DNA of 64,000 bases, taken from contig CALYQW010000006.1 in NCBI GenBank assembly GCA_945290265.1, positions 62,001 to 126,000 of the forward strand, written 5' to 3'. Every line of letters starts with the position of its first letter. Positions within the stretch are counted from its first letter, which is position 1. The notes beneath the pieces were generated by a model. That model had not been told where the DNA came from. It ran no database searches and saw only the letters and a list, made by a program, of their open reading frames with translations. The stretch is from an uncultured Erwinia sp. GTDB taxonomy: Bacteria > Pseudomonadota > Gammaproteobacteria > Enterobacterales > Enterobacteriaceae. Shown here one piece after another: positions 33,468 through 41,856 of the stretch. Made by a program: the position numbers and the translations under genes.

Positions 33468-34421
33468 TTAATAATCCCCCAGTGTCGCCCGGGTTGGCAG
33501 CCCTTCGCTGTCGCCAATCGCCTGAATGGCCAGCGAACCAATTTTGTTACCGCGCCGGATAGCCTGTTGCAGGGATTTTCCTTCCAGCAGAGCGCTGATA
33601 ATGCCGACCGCAAAGCCATCACCGGCCCCCACGGTATCCACCACTTTCGGTGTGGAAACAGCGGCCACCTGCCCACTGTCACCCTTTGCGGTTTTATACC
33701 AGGCACCATTGCTGCCGGTTTTAATCACCACCGTGCTGACGCCCATATCCAGGTAAAAGTCGGCAATGGATTCAGGCTGGCGGTAGCCGGTCAGTACCTC
33801 GCCTTCGGCAATGCCCGGCAGTACCCAGTTGGCGTACTGCGCCAGTCGGTTCAGTTGTTCCACCATTCGCTGTTTGCCTGACCACAGCACCGGGCGCAGG
33901 TTGGGATCGAAAGAAATGGTTTTACCGGCACTTTTCATCTTACGCGCGGCGTGATGACACAGCTCCAGCGAGCTGTCGGTCAGCGCGGCCGCCACGCCAC
34001 TCAGATGCAGATGCCGGGCTGAGCTGAAATAATCGTGGTTAAAATCGGCGGGTGAGAGCGCCCCGGCGGCTGATCCTTTGCGGAAGTAATCCACCTGGGG
34101 ATCGGAGCCATCATCCACTTTAGATTTCAGCTGAAAGCCGGTCGGGCGGGTGTTATCCACACTGACCTGCTGGCGATTAATGCCTTCCCGATCCAGCTGC
34201 TGGCAGATAAAACGACCAAAGGCGTCATCCCCCAGCCGGCTGACCCAGCCCACCTTCAGGCCGAGACGGGCCAGGCCGATCGCAACGTTCAGTTCGGCTC
34301 CGGCGGCGCGTTTGGTAAAATGTTCTGCGGCGGCAAGATCGCCGGTTTCACTGGCAACAAACATCGCCATTGCTTCGCCAAAGGTGACGACATCAAGCGC
34401 GTCGCTGGCAGGCATTGTCAT
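33468..34421 (-). CDS. kguK: PfkB-family kinase, probable 2-ketogluconate kinase
   Basis: 317 residues. PfkB features: RAAGAELNVAIGLARLG near residue 38, and DTVGAGDGFAVGI near 263 holding the catalytic Asp. It is close to 2-keto-3-deoxygluconate kinases as well, so substrate is assigned from context (kguE upstream, kguT and reductase downstream). Ribosome site GAGGAG precedes ATG 34421; only 3 bp separate it from the kguE stop. Confidence 0.85.
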   Translation of the reverse strand: MTMPASDALDVVTFGEAMAMFVASETGDLAAAEHFTKRAAGAELNVAIGLARLGLKVGWVSRLGDDAFGRFICQQLDREGINRQQVSVDNTRPTGFQLKSKVDDGSDPQVDYFRKGSAAGALSPADFNHDYFSSARHLHLSGVAAALTDSSLELCHHAARKMKSAGKTISFDPNLRPVLWSGKQRMVEQLNRLAQYANWVLPGIAEGEVLTGYRQPESIADFYLDMGVSTVVIKTGSNGAWYKTAKGDSGQVAAVSTPKVVDTVGAGDGFAVGIISALLEGKSLQQAIRRGNKIGSLAIQAIGDSEGLPTRATLGDY

Positions 34422-34424
34422 GTT

Positions 34425-35174
34425 TTACTCCTCACGTAACAGGTCAACGTAGTGGCGGGTCACGGCGACCAAATCAGACCCTTCCAGCGGAAATTCAATG
34501 GCTCTGGCCGGATGATTCGGCAGCAGTGCCAGGGTTTGACGCCATAAGTCATCGCCTACATTCAGCGCCACGGTACGCCAGCTGTCACCCTGAGGTAACG
34601 CTGCCTTGACGTGGATATAGCTGACATAACCCGCCAGACGTTCTGCAGCTTCCAACGGCGGGCTGCCGGCCCACAGCCAGTTACCGATATCAAAAGTCAT
34701 GCCGTTGCAAATCTGGTTTTCACCGCTGGCATGGAAGAAGCGAACCATCGCCGCCAGGGTGCCACATCCAGTCTGATCGTTTTCCACCACAAGATGAATT
34801 TTCTGCCTGGCCAGCCGGCAGCGTAACTCGCTGTAATCACAGTTGGCGCGGTAGTGACCCAGGGAATATTTCAGCAACCGGGCATTCAGCTGTTCCGCCT
34901 CGACAAAGTGTTGGTCCAGATGTGGGTTCAGCCCACCATCAGGCATAAACAGCGCTTCAGGTACCGAGTAGAAGGCGGCCAGCCCGGATCGGGTAATGGC
35001 CTCCCCCAGCTTATCCAGCTGGCACACCTCATCCGGTGTAAACAGTTCACGGCGGATTTCCACCCCATCAGCCCCGGCAGCAGCGATAATCGCCAGCAGT
35101 GCCTGCTGGCCGCCCAGCTCAGCAATTTTCTGGGAACCATAAGCGGCAGTCACCACAATCACTTCCCGATTCAT
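34425..35174 (-). CDS. kguE: KguE-like sugar phosphate isomerase/epimerase (TIM barrel)
   Basis: 249 residues from ATG 35174 (MNREVIVVTAAYGSQKIA), with GGAG 5 bp upstream. Xylose isomerase-like TIM barrel (AP endonuclease 2 superfamily): GADGVEIRRELF, VENDQTG, FDIGNWLWAG and SYIHVKAALPQGDSW hold likely metal-binding Glu, Asp and His. It is the first gene of the kgu operon; its exact reaction in 2-ketogluconate metabolism is not settled. The frame is open further upstream across the operator, but that start is unlikely. Confidence 0.85.
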   Translation of the reverse strand: MNREVIVVTAAYGSQKIAELGGQQALLAIIAAAGADGVEIRRELFTPDEVCQLDKLGEAITRSGLAAFYSVPEALFMPDGGLNPHLDQHFVEAEQLNARLLKYSLGHYRANCDYSELRCRLARQKIHLVVENDQTGCGTLAAMVRFFHASGENQICNGMTFDIGNWLWAGSPPLEAAERLAGYVSYIHVKAALPQGDSWRTVALNVGDDLWRQTLALLPNHPARAIEFPLEGSDLVAVTRHYVDLLREE

Positions 35175-35217
35175 TACGTCTCCGGTCTTAGGATTCACCC
35201 TATATGCTAAAAAAACG

Positions 35218-35239
35218 TAAATGGAACCGGTTCCATTTA
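35218..35239 (-). promoter_or_regulatory. PtxS-type LacI operator of the kgu operon
   Basis: A perfect 22-bp palindrome centred between 35228 and 35229 with core TGGAACCGGTTCCA (35222-35235). It differs at only two symmetric positions from TGAAACCGGTTTCA, the operator of PtxS, the LacI-family repressor of the Pseudomonas kgu operon. It lies 44 bp before kguE. The LacI gene at 37612-38643 is the natural candidate regulator. Confidence 0.85.
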
Positions 35240-35573
35240 AAAGTAGCAAAGCGGAGAATTATGATCGTGCTCACGATGTAAACAATTATTTATTTTGTCA
35301 GATTTTAGATACCACAGGCCCGGTGGATGGACTATTACAGGATAAAATTGAAATGGCAGTCTTCTGGCAGGTGGGCAGAAAAGCGTGATTTTTGAAACAG
35401 TTTTGTAACATCTTGTCGGATTGAACTGGTCACAAAATGTGTAGCCAGTTCATTTTGATGAATACCGTGATTGGTGACGAATATACAGACTGTAGAGACG
35501 TGATTAATATGTAATAGTCAGATTTAAAAATTCACCACCTCTTTTGATATTTTAGTTCTAAAAAATCAAGATA
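35240..35573. other. AT-rich spacer upstream of kgu operon
   Basis: 334 bp without a supportable gene. It lies between the kgu operator and a decayed phosphopantetheinyl transferase and likely contains the kgu promoter on the minus strand. Confidence 0.4.
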
Positions 35574-35606
35574 TTGCCTCTTTATTCTCCGGAGTCTACT
35601 AAGGTG

Positions 35607-36093
35607 ATGCCTTTAGCCTGGTATATGGCGTGTCAGCCAACCCATCGACCGGTCAGTTCTTCATACACGCTAATGAAGAAAGTTGGGTTCTACACCCTGG
35701 GGGCAACAGTGGCAGAGGCAATTGAAGAAAATGGCGATACGCTCCAGCAACAGTTAGACAAATTGGAAGCGCAGGGGCGTATCCCGGTGGTGGTGCGTTC
35801 ACCGGATGCAACACAAAAACGTTGGCCTGTTTCAACGTGCGGCAGTTTGTCTCATACGGACGATCGCGTGATTGCCTGTGCAGGCTGGCAGGCTGGCAGG
35901 CTGGCAGGCTGGCAGGCTGATTACAATGGGATTGGTATTGATATTGAAAAACGGTACAGCCAGAAATATTACCCTCTTTACAACATCTGGTATTCACCGA
36001 ACGAGACAAAATACTGGCGAGAAGCTTGAGCCTGCCACTTTGTCAAATAGCAACACTGTTATTTTCAGCCAAAGTATGTTTGTTATGCGGTGA
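35607..36093 (+). pseudogene. Decayed EntD/Sfp-type phosphopantetheinyl transferase
   Basis: An ATG at 35607 (an in-frame TTG occurs at 35574) opens a frame to a stop at 36027-36029. It contains CGSLSHT followed by GIGIDIEKRYS and YSPNETKYW, the P1, P2 and following motifs of Sfp/EntD-type transferases. The spacing between GSLSHT and GIGIDIE is about 12 residues longer than in EntD because an 8-bp tandem repeat (35882-35919) codes WQAGRLAGWQ there. The catalytic W-x-x-KE-x-x-x-K segment is missing; a shifted frame (to 36093) reads NTVIFSQSMFVMR, resembling the usual FSAKE region. The N-terminal part is not recognisable. Probably a pseudogene or phase-variable remnant. Confidence 0.6.
35882..35919 (+). 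repeat. Octanucleotide tandem repeat (AGGCTGGC) x 4.75
   Basis: Four complete AGGCTGGC units (35882-35913) plus AGGCTG (35914-35919), perfect. The unit is not a multiple of three, so gain or loss of a copy shifts the reading frame of the transferase remnant between its two conserved motifs. At the present copy number both motifs are in one frame. Confidence 0.9.
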
Positions 36094-36113
36094 ATCCCCC
36101 TCAGCGGCGGGAC

Positions 36114-36141
36114 CAGGTCAGGTTCTGGTTTTTCTGACCTG
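36114..36141 (+). other. Hairpin upstream of terminator
   Basis: CAGGTCAG (36114-36121) / CTGACCTG (36134-36141), perfect 8-bp stem and 12-base loop, about 50 bp before the strong terminator at 36193. Together they could be a short RNA or mRNA tail. Confidence 0.4.
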
Positions 36142-36188
36142 CCGGGAGACACCCGACATGTCCGGGATAGTTGAAGTTTTCAGCAGAC

Positions 36189-36221
36189 AAAAGGGCTGCG
36201 GCTAAAGCCGCAGCCCTTTTT
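36189..36221. terminator. Bidirectional terminator
   Basis: Stem GGGCTGCGGC (36193-36202) / GCCGCAGCCC (36207-36216) with TAAA loop, five T residues to the right and four A residues to the left. It can serve both the plus-strand remnant and the minus-strand membrane protein gene. Confidence 0.9.
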
Positions 36222-36302
36222 ATTTATGCTGTATCAGGAGGTGAGCTACATATCAAAAAAGGCATCGGAATGACTGCGTGATTATTATGCCCTCCGGTTT
36301 CT

Positions 36303-37343
36303 TCAGGCCCTGATTTTCCGGTACGCAGGGTGAGTATTTACTCCCCACAAACCGGCAAGCGCACTGACAACAGCCCCCACCAGAAGAGCGAAAAATGACC
36401 ATAGTGCAATTTTTGCAGCCGCGCTGGCGGCTTCGTCAGCTTTCTCTTTTGCCTGCTTTTTAAATTCAGCGTACTGCGCCTTCGCATCGTTCAGATTACT
36501 GTGGAGCTGAGCCATGCGGTCGCTTACCTCCTGAGCGGTTTTGTCACGTGCCTGAATGAAGTTACTAACTGCCCTGTCCGCTTCTTCCGGTGACAGACGG
36601 GTATTTTCTGCCAGCGCTTTTTTCACCTCATTCCTGTCCACGCTTTTGCTGACCATTTCCGCACGTGATTTCAGTTTACCGCTCAGCGCATCAATAATGG
36701 CGTCGCTGTTGCCGGGGTTGACGGCCAAATCCTTAACCGAAGCCGCAATGTCGCTCGCTGTCGCCTCAAGCTGGGACTGCAGGAACTCCGGCTGAAGTTC
36801 TTTAATGTTGCTCCTGCGCAGTGCATCCAGTACCTGTCTGTCGGCCTGCGGGGCCGCGAGCTGAGTGTTAAGTCCGAGCCTGTCAGTGATATTCTGAGCG
36901 ATGTCTGTTGTTGCGTCAGATACTTTTCCTGCGGCATTGCCCAGTCCGCTAATGGCAGAGCCGGTGGCAGATGCGGCCGCACCAACCGCACTTCCCGCTA
37001 TATGCAGAATGCCGCCAGCGGCGGCGAAGCCCAGCACGGAAGCGACAAGCAGAGACGTTGCCCATGAGAGAAATCCGTGGATGGTTCCATCTGCTCCCGC
37101 CAGCCTGCCGGCCACAAAACCGCCGCAGGCCAGACTCAGTACTACTGAGATAGCTGACCAGATCAGTACAGCCTTGCCGGCACCGTTAATAACATCGTCA
37201 GACTGAGGTGAAAGCAGTGAAAAACCCAGGCTGGACCCCAGCGTAGTCAGCAACAGGGACACTGCCATTACCGTTACCACACCAGCAATGATACTGCCCC
37301 ATGAGACGCGCCTGTTCAGTTCCGCTTCTTTTACAAGTTCCAT
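36303..37343 (-). CDS. Membrane protein with long helical loop, unknown function
   Basis: 346 residues. Three hydrophobic segments lie in the first third (about residues 15-36, 57-80, 88-112), then a Gly/Ala-rich stretch (AGSAVGAAASATGSAISGLG), a long charged helical region, and one C-terminal membrane helix (about 315-338). No named domain is recognised. I chose ATG 37343 because GGAGATTACA precedes it; an ATG four codons earlier has no ribosome site. It is monocistronic and ends at a strong terminator. A stress-related envelope role is only a guess. Confidence 0.75.
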   Translation of the reverse strand: MELVKEAELNRRVSWGSIIAGVVTVMAVSLLLTTLGSSLGFSLLSPQSDDVINGAGKAVLIWSAISVVLSLACGGFVAGRLAGADGTIHGFLSWATSLLVASVLGFAAAGGILHIAGSAVGAAASATGSAISGLGNAAGKVSDATTDIAQNITDRLGLNTQLAAPQADRQVLDALRRSNIKELQPEFLQSQLEATASDIAASVKDLAVNPGNSDAIIDALSGKLKSRAEMVSKSVDRNEVKKALAENTRLSPEEADRAVSNFIQARDKTAQEVSDRMAQLHSNLNDAKAQYAEFKKQAKEKADEAASAAAKIALWSFFALLVGAVVSALAGLWGVNTHPAYRKIRA

Positions 37344-37611
37344 TGTAATCTCCATTTAAGAATGTATGAATAGGCGGGATTCATCCACGCCCGGATTAAT
37401 TTTAGTAAAGATATGCGTAACTGACAGTCGATTAGGCGAAACAGGCATCTCCTGTGCTGTCAGAGTGAGGGCGTGTGGGGTACAAACAGACTGTTCAAAG
37501 CGCAAGACGGTGCAGGTGAGACGCTTACAAACGATAGCAATTAAGTCGTAGATTATTTTTACAACTATCAAACCTTATGATAATGATTACTGCTTTCAGC
37601 CGTTAACGGCC

Positions 37612-38643
37612 TCAGCTCCCCGGTAATTTCCACGTCGAACCCCGCACAATCAGTTCGGCGCTGAAATGCTGTTCGCTGACCGGCAGCGTGGCATCGTCAA
37701 TACGGCGCAGCACCTGTTCCAGCGCGGCGTAGCCAATCTGCCAGGTGGGCTGTTGCAGGGTGGTGATACCGCTGCCGGCCAGCTCTGCCCACGGCAGTTC
37801 ATCAAACCCCAGCAGGCCAAGCTGTTCGCCCCAGACCAGATTGAGACGGCGCAGCGCGCGCGCCACCTGTAACGTCACCGTGCCGTTGCCCGCCAGCAGC
37901 GCGCAGCGCAGGTGACGGTGGCGCTGATAAAATTCGCTGATGGCCTGTTCCAGCGCCGCAGGATTATCCGGCGCAATTTCCAGCTGTTCGGCTACGCGAT
38001 CAGGATGCTGCGCCATCTGTGTGCGGAACGCCTGAAGACGTTCGGTACGGGTGTTAACCGTGCCCGCCGGTTCACTGATAAACAGCAGCGCGCGGTAATC
38101 GCGCTGCAGCAGATGGTCGGTTGCCAGCCGGGTGGCGGCAGGGTTATCCAGTCCAACCATATCGCAGGTAAAACCCGCAATGGTGCGGTCAATCAATACC
38201 ATCGGCAGCTGCGACTGCTGCAGCTGGTTCAGCGCTTCTTCACGCATCCCCACCGCATGCACCACGATCCCTTCCACCTGATAACTGCGCAACAGACTCA
38301 GATAGTTGCGCTCCAGATCCACCTCATTATTGGTATTACACATCAGCAGGGTAAAGCCGCTGGCGCGGCAGGCGGCTTCAATACCGCTCAGCACATTTAC
38401 GGAATACGGGTTAGTAATATCGGCAATAATCAGGCCAATCAGTCGGGTGCGCCCACGCTTCAGGCCGCGCGCCATCTGGTTAGGCTGATAGTTAAGCCGG
38501 GTAATAGCATCGGCAATACGCTGCTGTAATCCGGCTGAGAGGGCATTCAGCTCGCCATTCAGGTAGCGCGACACGCTGGTTTTACCGGTGCCTGCAGCTC
38601 TGGCGACGTCGCTGATGGTGACTCTGGCGGCCTCGGACTTCAT
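37612..38643 (-). CDS. LacI-family repressor, PtxS/KguR-like
   Basis: 343 residues. The N-terminal helix-turn-helix TISDVARAAGTGKTSVSRYL is followed by the hinge LNYQPNQMARGL and a periplasmic-binding-type effector domain (GLIIADITNPYSVNVLSGIE onward). The sequence resembles PtxS, which senses 2-ketogluconate. Its ATG overlaps the stop of tag (38640-38643). It is separated from the kgu operon by a membrane protein gene and a pseudogene, but a PtxS-type palindrome precedes kguE, so control of that operon is the best inference. Confidence 0.85.
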   Translation of the reverse strand: MKSEAARVTISDVARAAGTGKTSVSRYLNGELNALSAGLQQRIADAITRLNYQPNQMARGLKRGRTRLIGLIIADITNPYSVNVLSGIEAACRASGFTLLMCNTNNEVDLERNYLSLLRSYQVEGIVVHAVGMREEALNQLQQSQLPMVLIDRTIAGFTCDMVGLDNPAATRLATDHLLQRDYRALLFISEPAGTVNTRTERLQAFRTQMAQHPDRVAEQLEIAPDNPAALEQAISEFYQRHRHLRCALLAGNGTVTLQVARALRRLNLVWGEQLGLLGFDELPWAELAGSGITTLQQPTWQIGYAALEQVLRRIDDATLPVSEQHFSAELIVRGSTWKLPGS

Positions 38644-39209
38644 GTTTCTTCCTGATTATCGGGATGACAAAAACAGCCGGTCAGATGGTGGTTAACCAGG
38701 CCACAGGCCTGCATCAGTGACATACAGGTAGTGGAGCCGATAAATTTGAATCCACGCTTTTTCAGCGCTTTGGACATCTCGTCGGACAGCGGCGTGGTGA
38801 CCGGTATTTCGCTTTGCTGGCTAAAATGTTCGATTTGCGGCTGATGGTCAACAAAATTCCACAGGAAGTCGGCAAGCGGCTCGCCAGCGGCTTCCATCGC
38901 CAGGCAGGCGCGGGCATTGGTTATAATGGCGTTAATCTTTGCCCGGTTACGGATAATGCCGGGGTTCTGCATCAGCCGCTCAGCGTCGGCTTCCGTCATC
39001 AGTGACACCGCCTGCGGATCGAAGTGATAAAACAGCTGGCGGTAGTTTTCGCGTTTTTTCAGGATGGTCAGCCACGACAGGCCCGCCATTTGCCCCTCAA
39101 GGCACAGTTTCTCAAACAGATAGCGACGATCCTTGTTGGGACGTCCCCACTCCTTGTCATGATAGGTAAGATACAGCGGATCGCTGGTGACCCATTGGCA
39201 GCGTTGCAT
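38640..39209 (-). CDS. tag: DNA-3-methyladenine glycosylase I
   Basis: 189 residues. Zinc-binding residues of the Tag family are present: Cys4 (MQRCQWV), His17 (YHDKEWG) and the C-terminal HHLTGCFCH. The lesion-pocket segment GLSWLTILKKRENYRQLF is intact. It removes 3-methyladenine from DNA constitutively. ATG 39209 overlaps the stop of the selB remnant (TAATG), and its own stop overlaps the LacI gene, so it may be read on the transcript of the decayed region. Confidence 0.95.
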   Translation of the reverse strand: MQRCQWVTSDPLYLTYHDKEWGRPNKDRRYLFEKLCLEGQMAGLSWLTILKKRENYRQLFYHFDPQAVSLMTEADAERLMQNPGIIRNRAKINAIITNARACLAMEAAGEPLADFLWNFVDHQPQIEHFSQQSEIPVTTPLSDEMSKALKKRGFKFIGSTTCMSLMQACGLVNHHLTGCFCHPDNQEET

Positions 39210-39600
39210 TATGCGGTTCCTGTTGCAGAGTGCGGCTCCGCGTTCGGGTTGAACATCAGCGCGTCACACAGCAAATGGTCATTGTCCCGGCGACGGGTAA
39301 AGCCACAGCGGTCGAAAAACTCAAGAATTTGTATCGCCAGCCTGCGCCCGCAGGTCAGCTGGTTGCGTAAATCGTCAGCGCTGGTGGTCATGCCGTGCTC
39401 TGCGCGCTGGCGGATCAACCGGGCGAAGCGCAGGATCTGCTGCTGGCTGAAATAGCGATCGTTAACAATCGCCACGATCAGGCTGCGCTGGGCGGCTTTA
39501 CGCTGTAGCTGGCGCATAGCGTCTTCCTCACAGCCCAGTTCAGCGGCCGGAGGGGTGGCAGGCGCTGCGTCAGCTGTTCGGGAGGCAAATAGAGTTGTAG
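39209..39600 (-). pseudogene. selB: selB remnant (C-terminal winged-helix part only)
   Basis: An open stretch encodes the last part of SelB: AELGCEEDAMRQLQRKAAQR, then VNDRYFSQQQILRFA, and the signature GRRLAIQILEFFDRCGFTRRRDNDHLL. This matches the C-terminal winged helices that bind the SECIS RNA. The GTPase and tRNA-binding domains (about 500 residues) are absent; the sequence runs directly into the yibF remnant through a TAA at 39602-39604. No SelB function is possible. Confidence 0.88.
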
Positions 39601-39604
39601 CTTA

Positions 39605-39902
39605 GCTTCCAGCGCTGCCAGCACCTGCTGCACCCGTAGCGCCGCCAGCGCATCCGCTGGCAGAAATGCCCGGAGTTTTGCCCTGGGTTTCCCGCCAGGA
39701 GGCGATAATGGAAGAGTTAAACCAGACCTTGCCACTGTCGGTGACCAGCGCCGGAATTTTAACCAGCGGATTGTACTGTGGCACCGGGCTGTTCTCATCC
39801 CAGGGTGGCGCGTTGACAAATTCATAGCTGATGCCTTTTTCCAGCAGCATCACGGAAATTTTTACGCACAAACGGACTGGTATAACTGCCAACAAGCTTC
39901 AT
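39605..39902 (-). pseudogene. yibF: yibF remnant (glutathione S-transferase family)
   Basis: ATG 39902 begins MKLVGSYTSPFVRK, then the frame shifts at an A-run (one extra A near 39862). The next frame continues ISVMLLEKGISYEFVNAPPW and VPQYNPLVKIPALVTDSG. A further shift is needed to read FLPADALAALRVQQVLA. The C-terminal half is lost at the deletion junction with selB. In E. coli yibF lies beside selA and selB, so the junction has removed selA completely. Confidence 0.85.
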
Positions 39903-39906
39903 CGGT

Positions 39907-40833
39907 TTATTCCCCAGGAAATAAAAATGGATTCAGTGTACTGCGGGCAAAGCCTTCCTGCTCCAGGCGGGCATCAAGGATAAGTGAAGCCAGATCGTCC
40001 GCTACCGGCTCAGCGGCGGGATCTTTTTCCTGATAAAACAGCTTCACCCAGGTACCACAGTCGCCGCAGCTCTCGCCTTTAATCGCCGCATTTTCGCTAT
40101 CCAGCGACCAGTGGTGCAGATTACCGCTGCGTTCGCAGTTGCTGCATTTGGCGCGCACCACGTACCACTCGCTTTCACACAGGTTGCAGTGCAAATAGCG
40201 CAGCCCCTGGCGTCCGACCTCCATATGCACCATTCCGGCTACCGGTACGCTGTTGCACACCGGGCAGAACTGGCGCTGTTCGCCGGATTCGGCGCGCGCT
40301 TTGCCGGGGATCAGCGCCGCCATCTGCGTCCAGTACACCGACAGGGCGGCCCAGATAAAGGGAGCAATATCGCTGCTGACCTGGCTGAACTCACCGGCAA
40401 ACAGCGCGTCTGCCATCGCTTCCAGCTCGCTGGCTGAGGCTTTTTCCAGATTCTCCAGCACCGACAGCGCCTGGCCGCGCATATCGGGCTTCAGCTCGGC
40501 AATCATTGAGTGCAGAATATGTTGCCAGTGGGCATCGCGCGGGTAAGTGGCACTATCCAGCGGCGGCTTGCCCTGGCGGGCGCTTTCCACCAGGCGCGGT
40601 TGCATATCAAGAAACAGCGGGTGATCGTAACGGGCGATCTCCTGAGCATTGGCGATCAGCGCGGCAAAGCGCAGATAGTCACCCAGCGGATTATTTTCCG
40701 CCAGCTTTGTCAGACGCTCGGCACGGCGGTGGTAAAGATTTTCCAGTCGGGGAAATAACAGCGGCGGAATTGACTCCGCCGTGTTTTTTGACCCGTTTTC
40801 CAGCGGGTCCTGCGGGATAATACGAATGCTCAT
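39907..40833 (-). CDS. fdhE: Formate dehydrogenase accessory protein FdhE
   Basis: 308 residues, apparently intact. Four Cys-x-x-Cys pairs in the C-terminal half ([38 protein letters not shown]) form the rubredoxin-like iron sites of FdhE. It is needed for activity of the respiratory formate dehydrogenases FdnGHI and FdoGHI. ATG 40833 overlaps the original fdoI stop. Its substrate complex encoded upstream is destroyed, so the protein may be in early redundancy or serve another enzyme elsewhere. Confidence 0.93.
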   Translation of the reverse strand: MSIRIIPQDPLENGSKNTAESIPPLLFPRLENLYHRRAERLTKLAENNPLGDYLRFAALIANAQEIARYDHPLFLDMQPRLVESARQGKPPLDSATYPRDAHWQHILHSMIAELKPDMRGQALSVLENLEKASASELEAMADALFAGEFSQVSSDIAPFIWAALSVYWTQMAALIPGKARAESGEQRQFCPVCNSVPVAGMVHMEVGRQGLRYLHCNLCESEWYVVRAKCSNCERSGNLHHWSLDSENAAIKGESCGDCGTWVKLFYQEKDPAAEPVADDLASLILDARLEQEGFARSTLNPFLFPGE

Positions 40834-41481
40834 CAGGGGCGTTTTTCCTGTTTATTCGGGCCTGGCTTTTCTGTCAGGCTGCGATACCAGCGCGGATGAT
40901 GCTTTTCGCTCATTCACGCGTGACCCAGCCTTCGACCATAGCGGTAATCGTGCCTTTGATCCACAGCGCGGCGTAGACGTGCACCATAATGGTCACAATC
41001 AGCAGAACAGCCGCCACCGAGTGAACCAGCAGTGCCAGGCGGATCAGCTGAATGGGAAAATAGCCGGCAAACCACGGCCGCCGAATCACAATGCCGCTGG
41101 CAAGCAGAACCAGCAGGCTGGTGATTGCCAGCCAGAATACGCCTTTCTGACCAAAATTATAGCGCCCGGTATCGCCCACTTCCTCATTGCGGGCAATTTG
41201 CAGGATATTTTTCGCCCATTCCAGATCCTGACGTTCAATCAGATTGTGGTGCCAATAGCGAAAAAACATCACCAGAAAGGTGAAAAACATCACCGTGCCG
41301 ATAAACGGATGCAGGATGCGCGCCAGCTGTGGGGTACCCAGCACGTGCATCAGCCAGTTGAAAGGACGGGAAGAAAAACTCCAGCCCGCTGATTGCTGCC
41401 AGCACAAAGCAGAAGGCCAGGGTCCAGTGATTAAGCCGCTCAAAACCACTGTAGCGAAGGATCCGTTGCGTTTTTTTTCAT
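40833..41481 (-). pseudogene. fdoI: fdoI remnant (formate dehydrogenase-O cytochrome b556 subunit)
   Basis: The gene can be read from ATG 41481 to a TGA overlapping fdhE, but only with frame changes. First, an 8-A run right after the ATG is one base too long for [17 protein letters not shown]. Second, one extra C near 41367 separates FFFPSF from NWLMHVLGTPQLARILHPF. Third, near 40915 a TGA replaces Trp and an A is missing before KHHPRWYRSL. The middle 170 residues, including four membrane helices and haem-ligand histidines, still read well, so decay is recent. Confidence 0.85.
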
Positions 41482-41856
41482 TTTCAGGCGCGACATGTCA
41501 AACGGACAGCCGGCGATACAGTAGCCGCAGCCGATGCACTGCTCTGACTGGAAATCGACGATGCCGTTGGCATACTGAATAATCGCCCCGGCCGAGGGGC
41601 AGGCCTTCGGACCGCCGGGATCGGCACAGTACATACAGCCATCCTTGCGGATCAGCCACTCCAGGCGGCCAATTTCCTCAACTTCGGAAAAGCGCATCAC
41701 CGTCCAGGACTTGGCGGTTAAATCCATCGGGTTGTCGTACACCCCGGCGTTGCCTCCCACCTCATCCCGGATATCGTTCCACCTGGAACAGGCCACCTGA
41801 CAGGCCTTGCAGCCGATGCAGGTGGTGACGTCGATCACCTTGGCCACTTCCTCAGG
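41482..41856 (-). pseudogene. fdoH: fdoH remnant (formate dehydrogenase-O iron-sulfur subunit)
   Basis: Begins within the protein at [22 protein letters not shown], fused to the fdoG remnant, and stops after [17 protein letters not shown], where fdoI begins. About 30 N-terminal and 160 C-terminal residues, including two of the four ferredoxin clusters' ligands and the membrane anchor, are deleted. In the remaining part the segment [11 protein letters not shown] has Gly where the family has a cluster-binding Cys (C-x-D-P-G-C). Non-functional. Confidence 0.87.

Noticed and set aside
39478-39825. 115-codon minus-strand frame as a new gene
   Set aside because: It is a second reading frame of the yibF remnant running out of frame over the selB tail.
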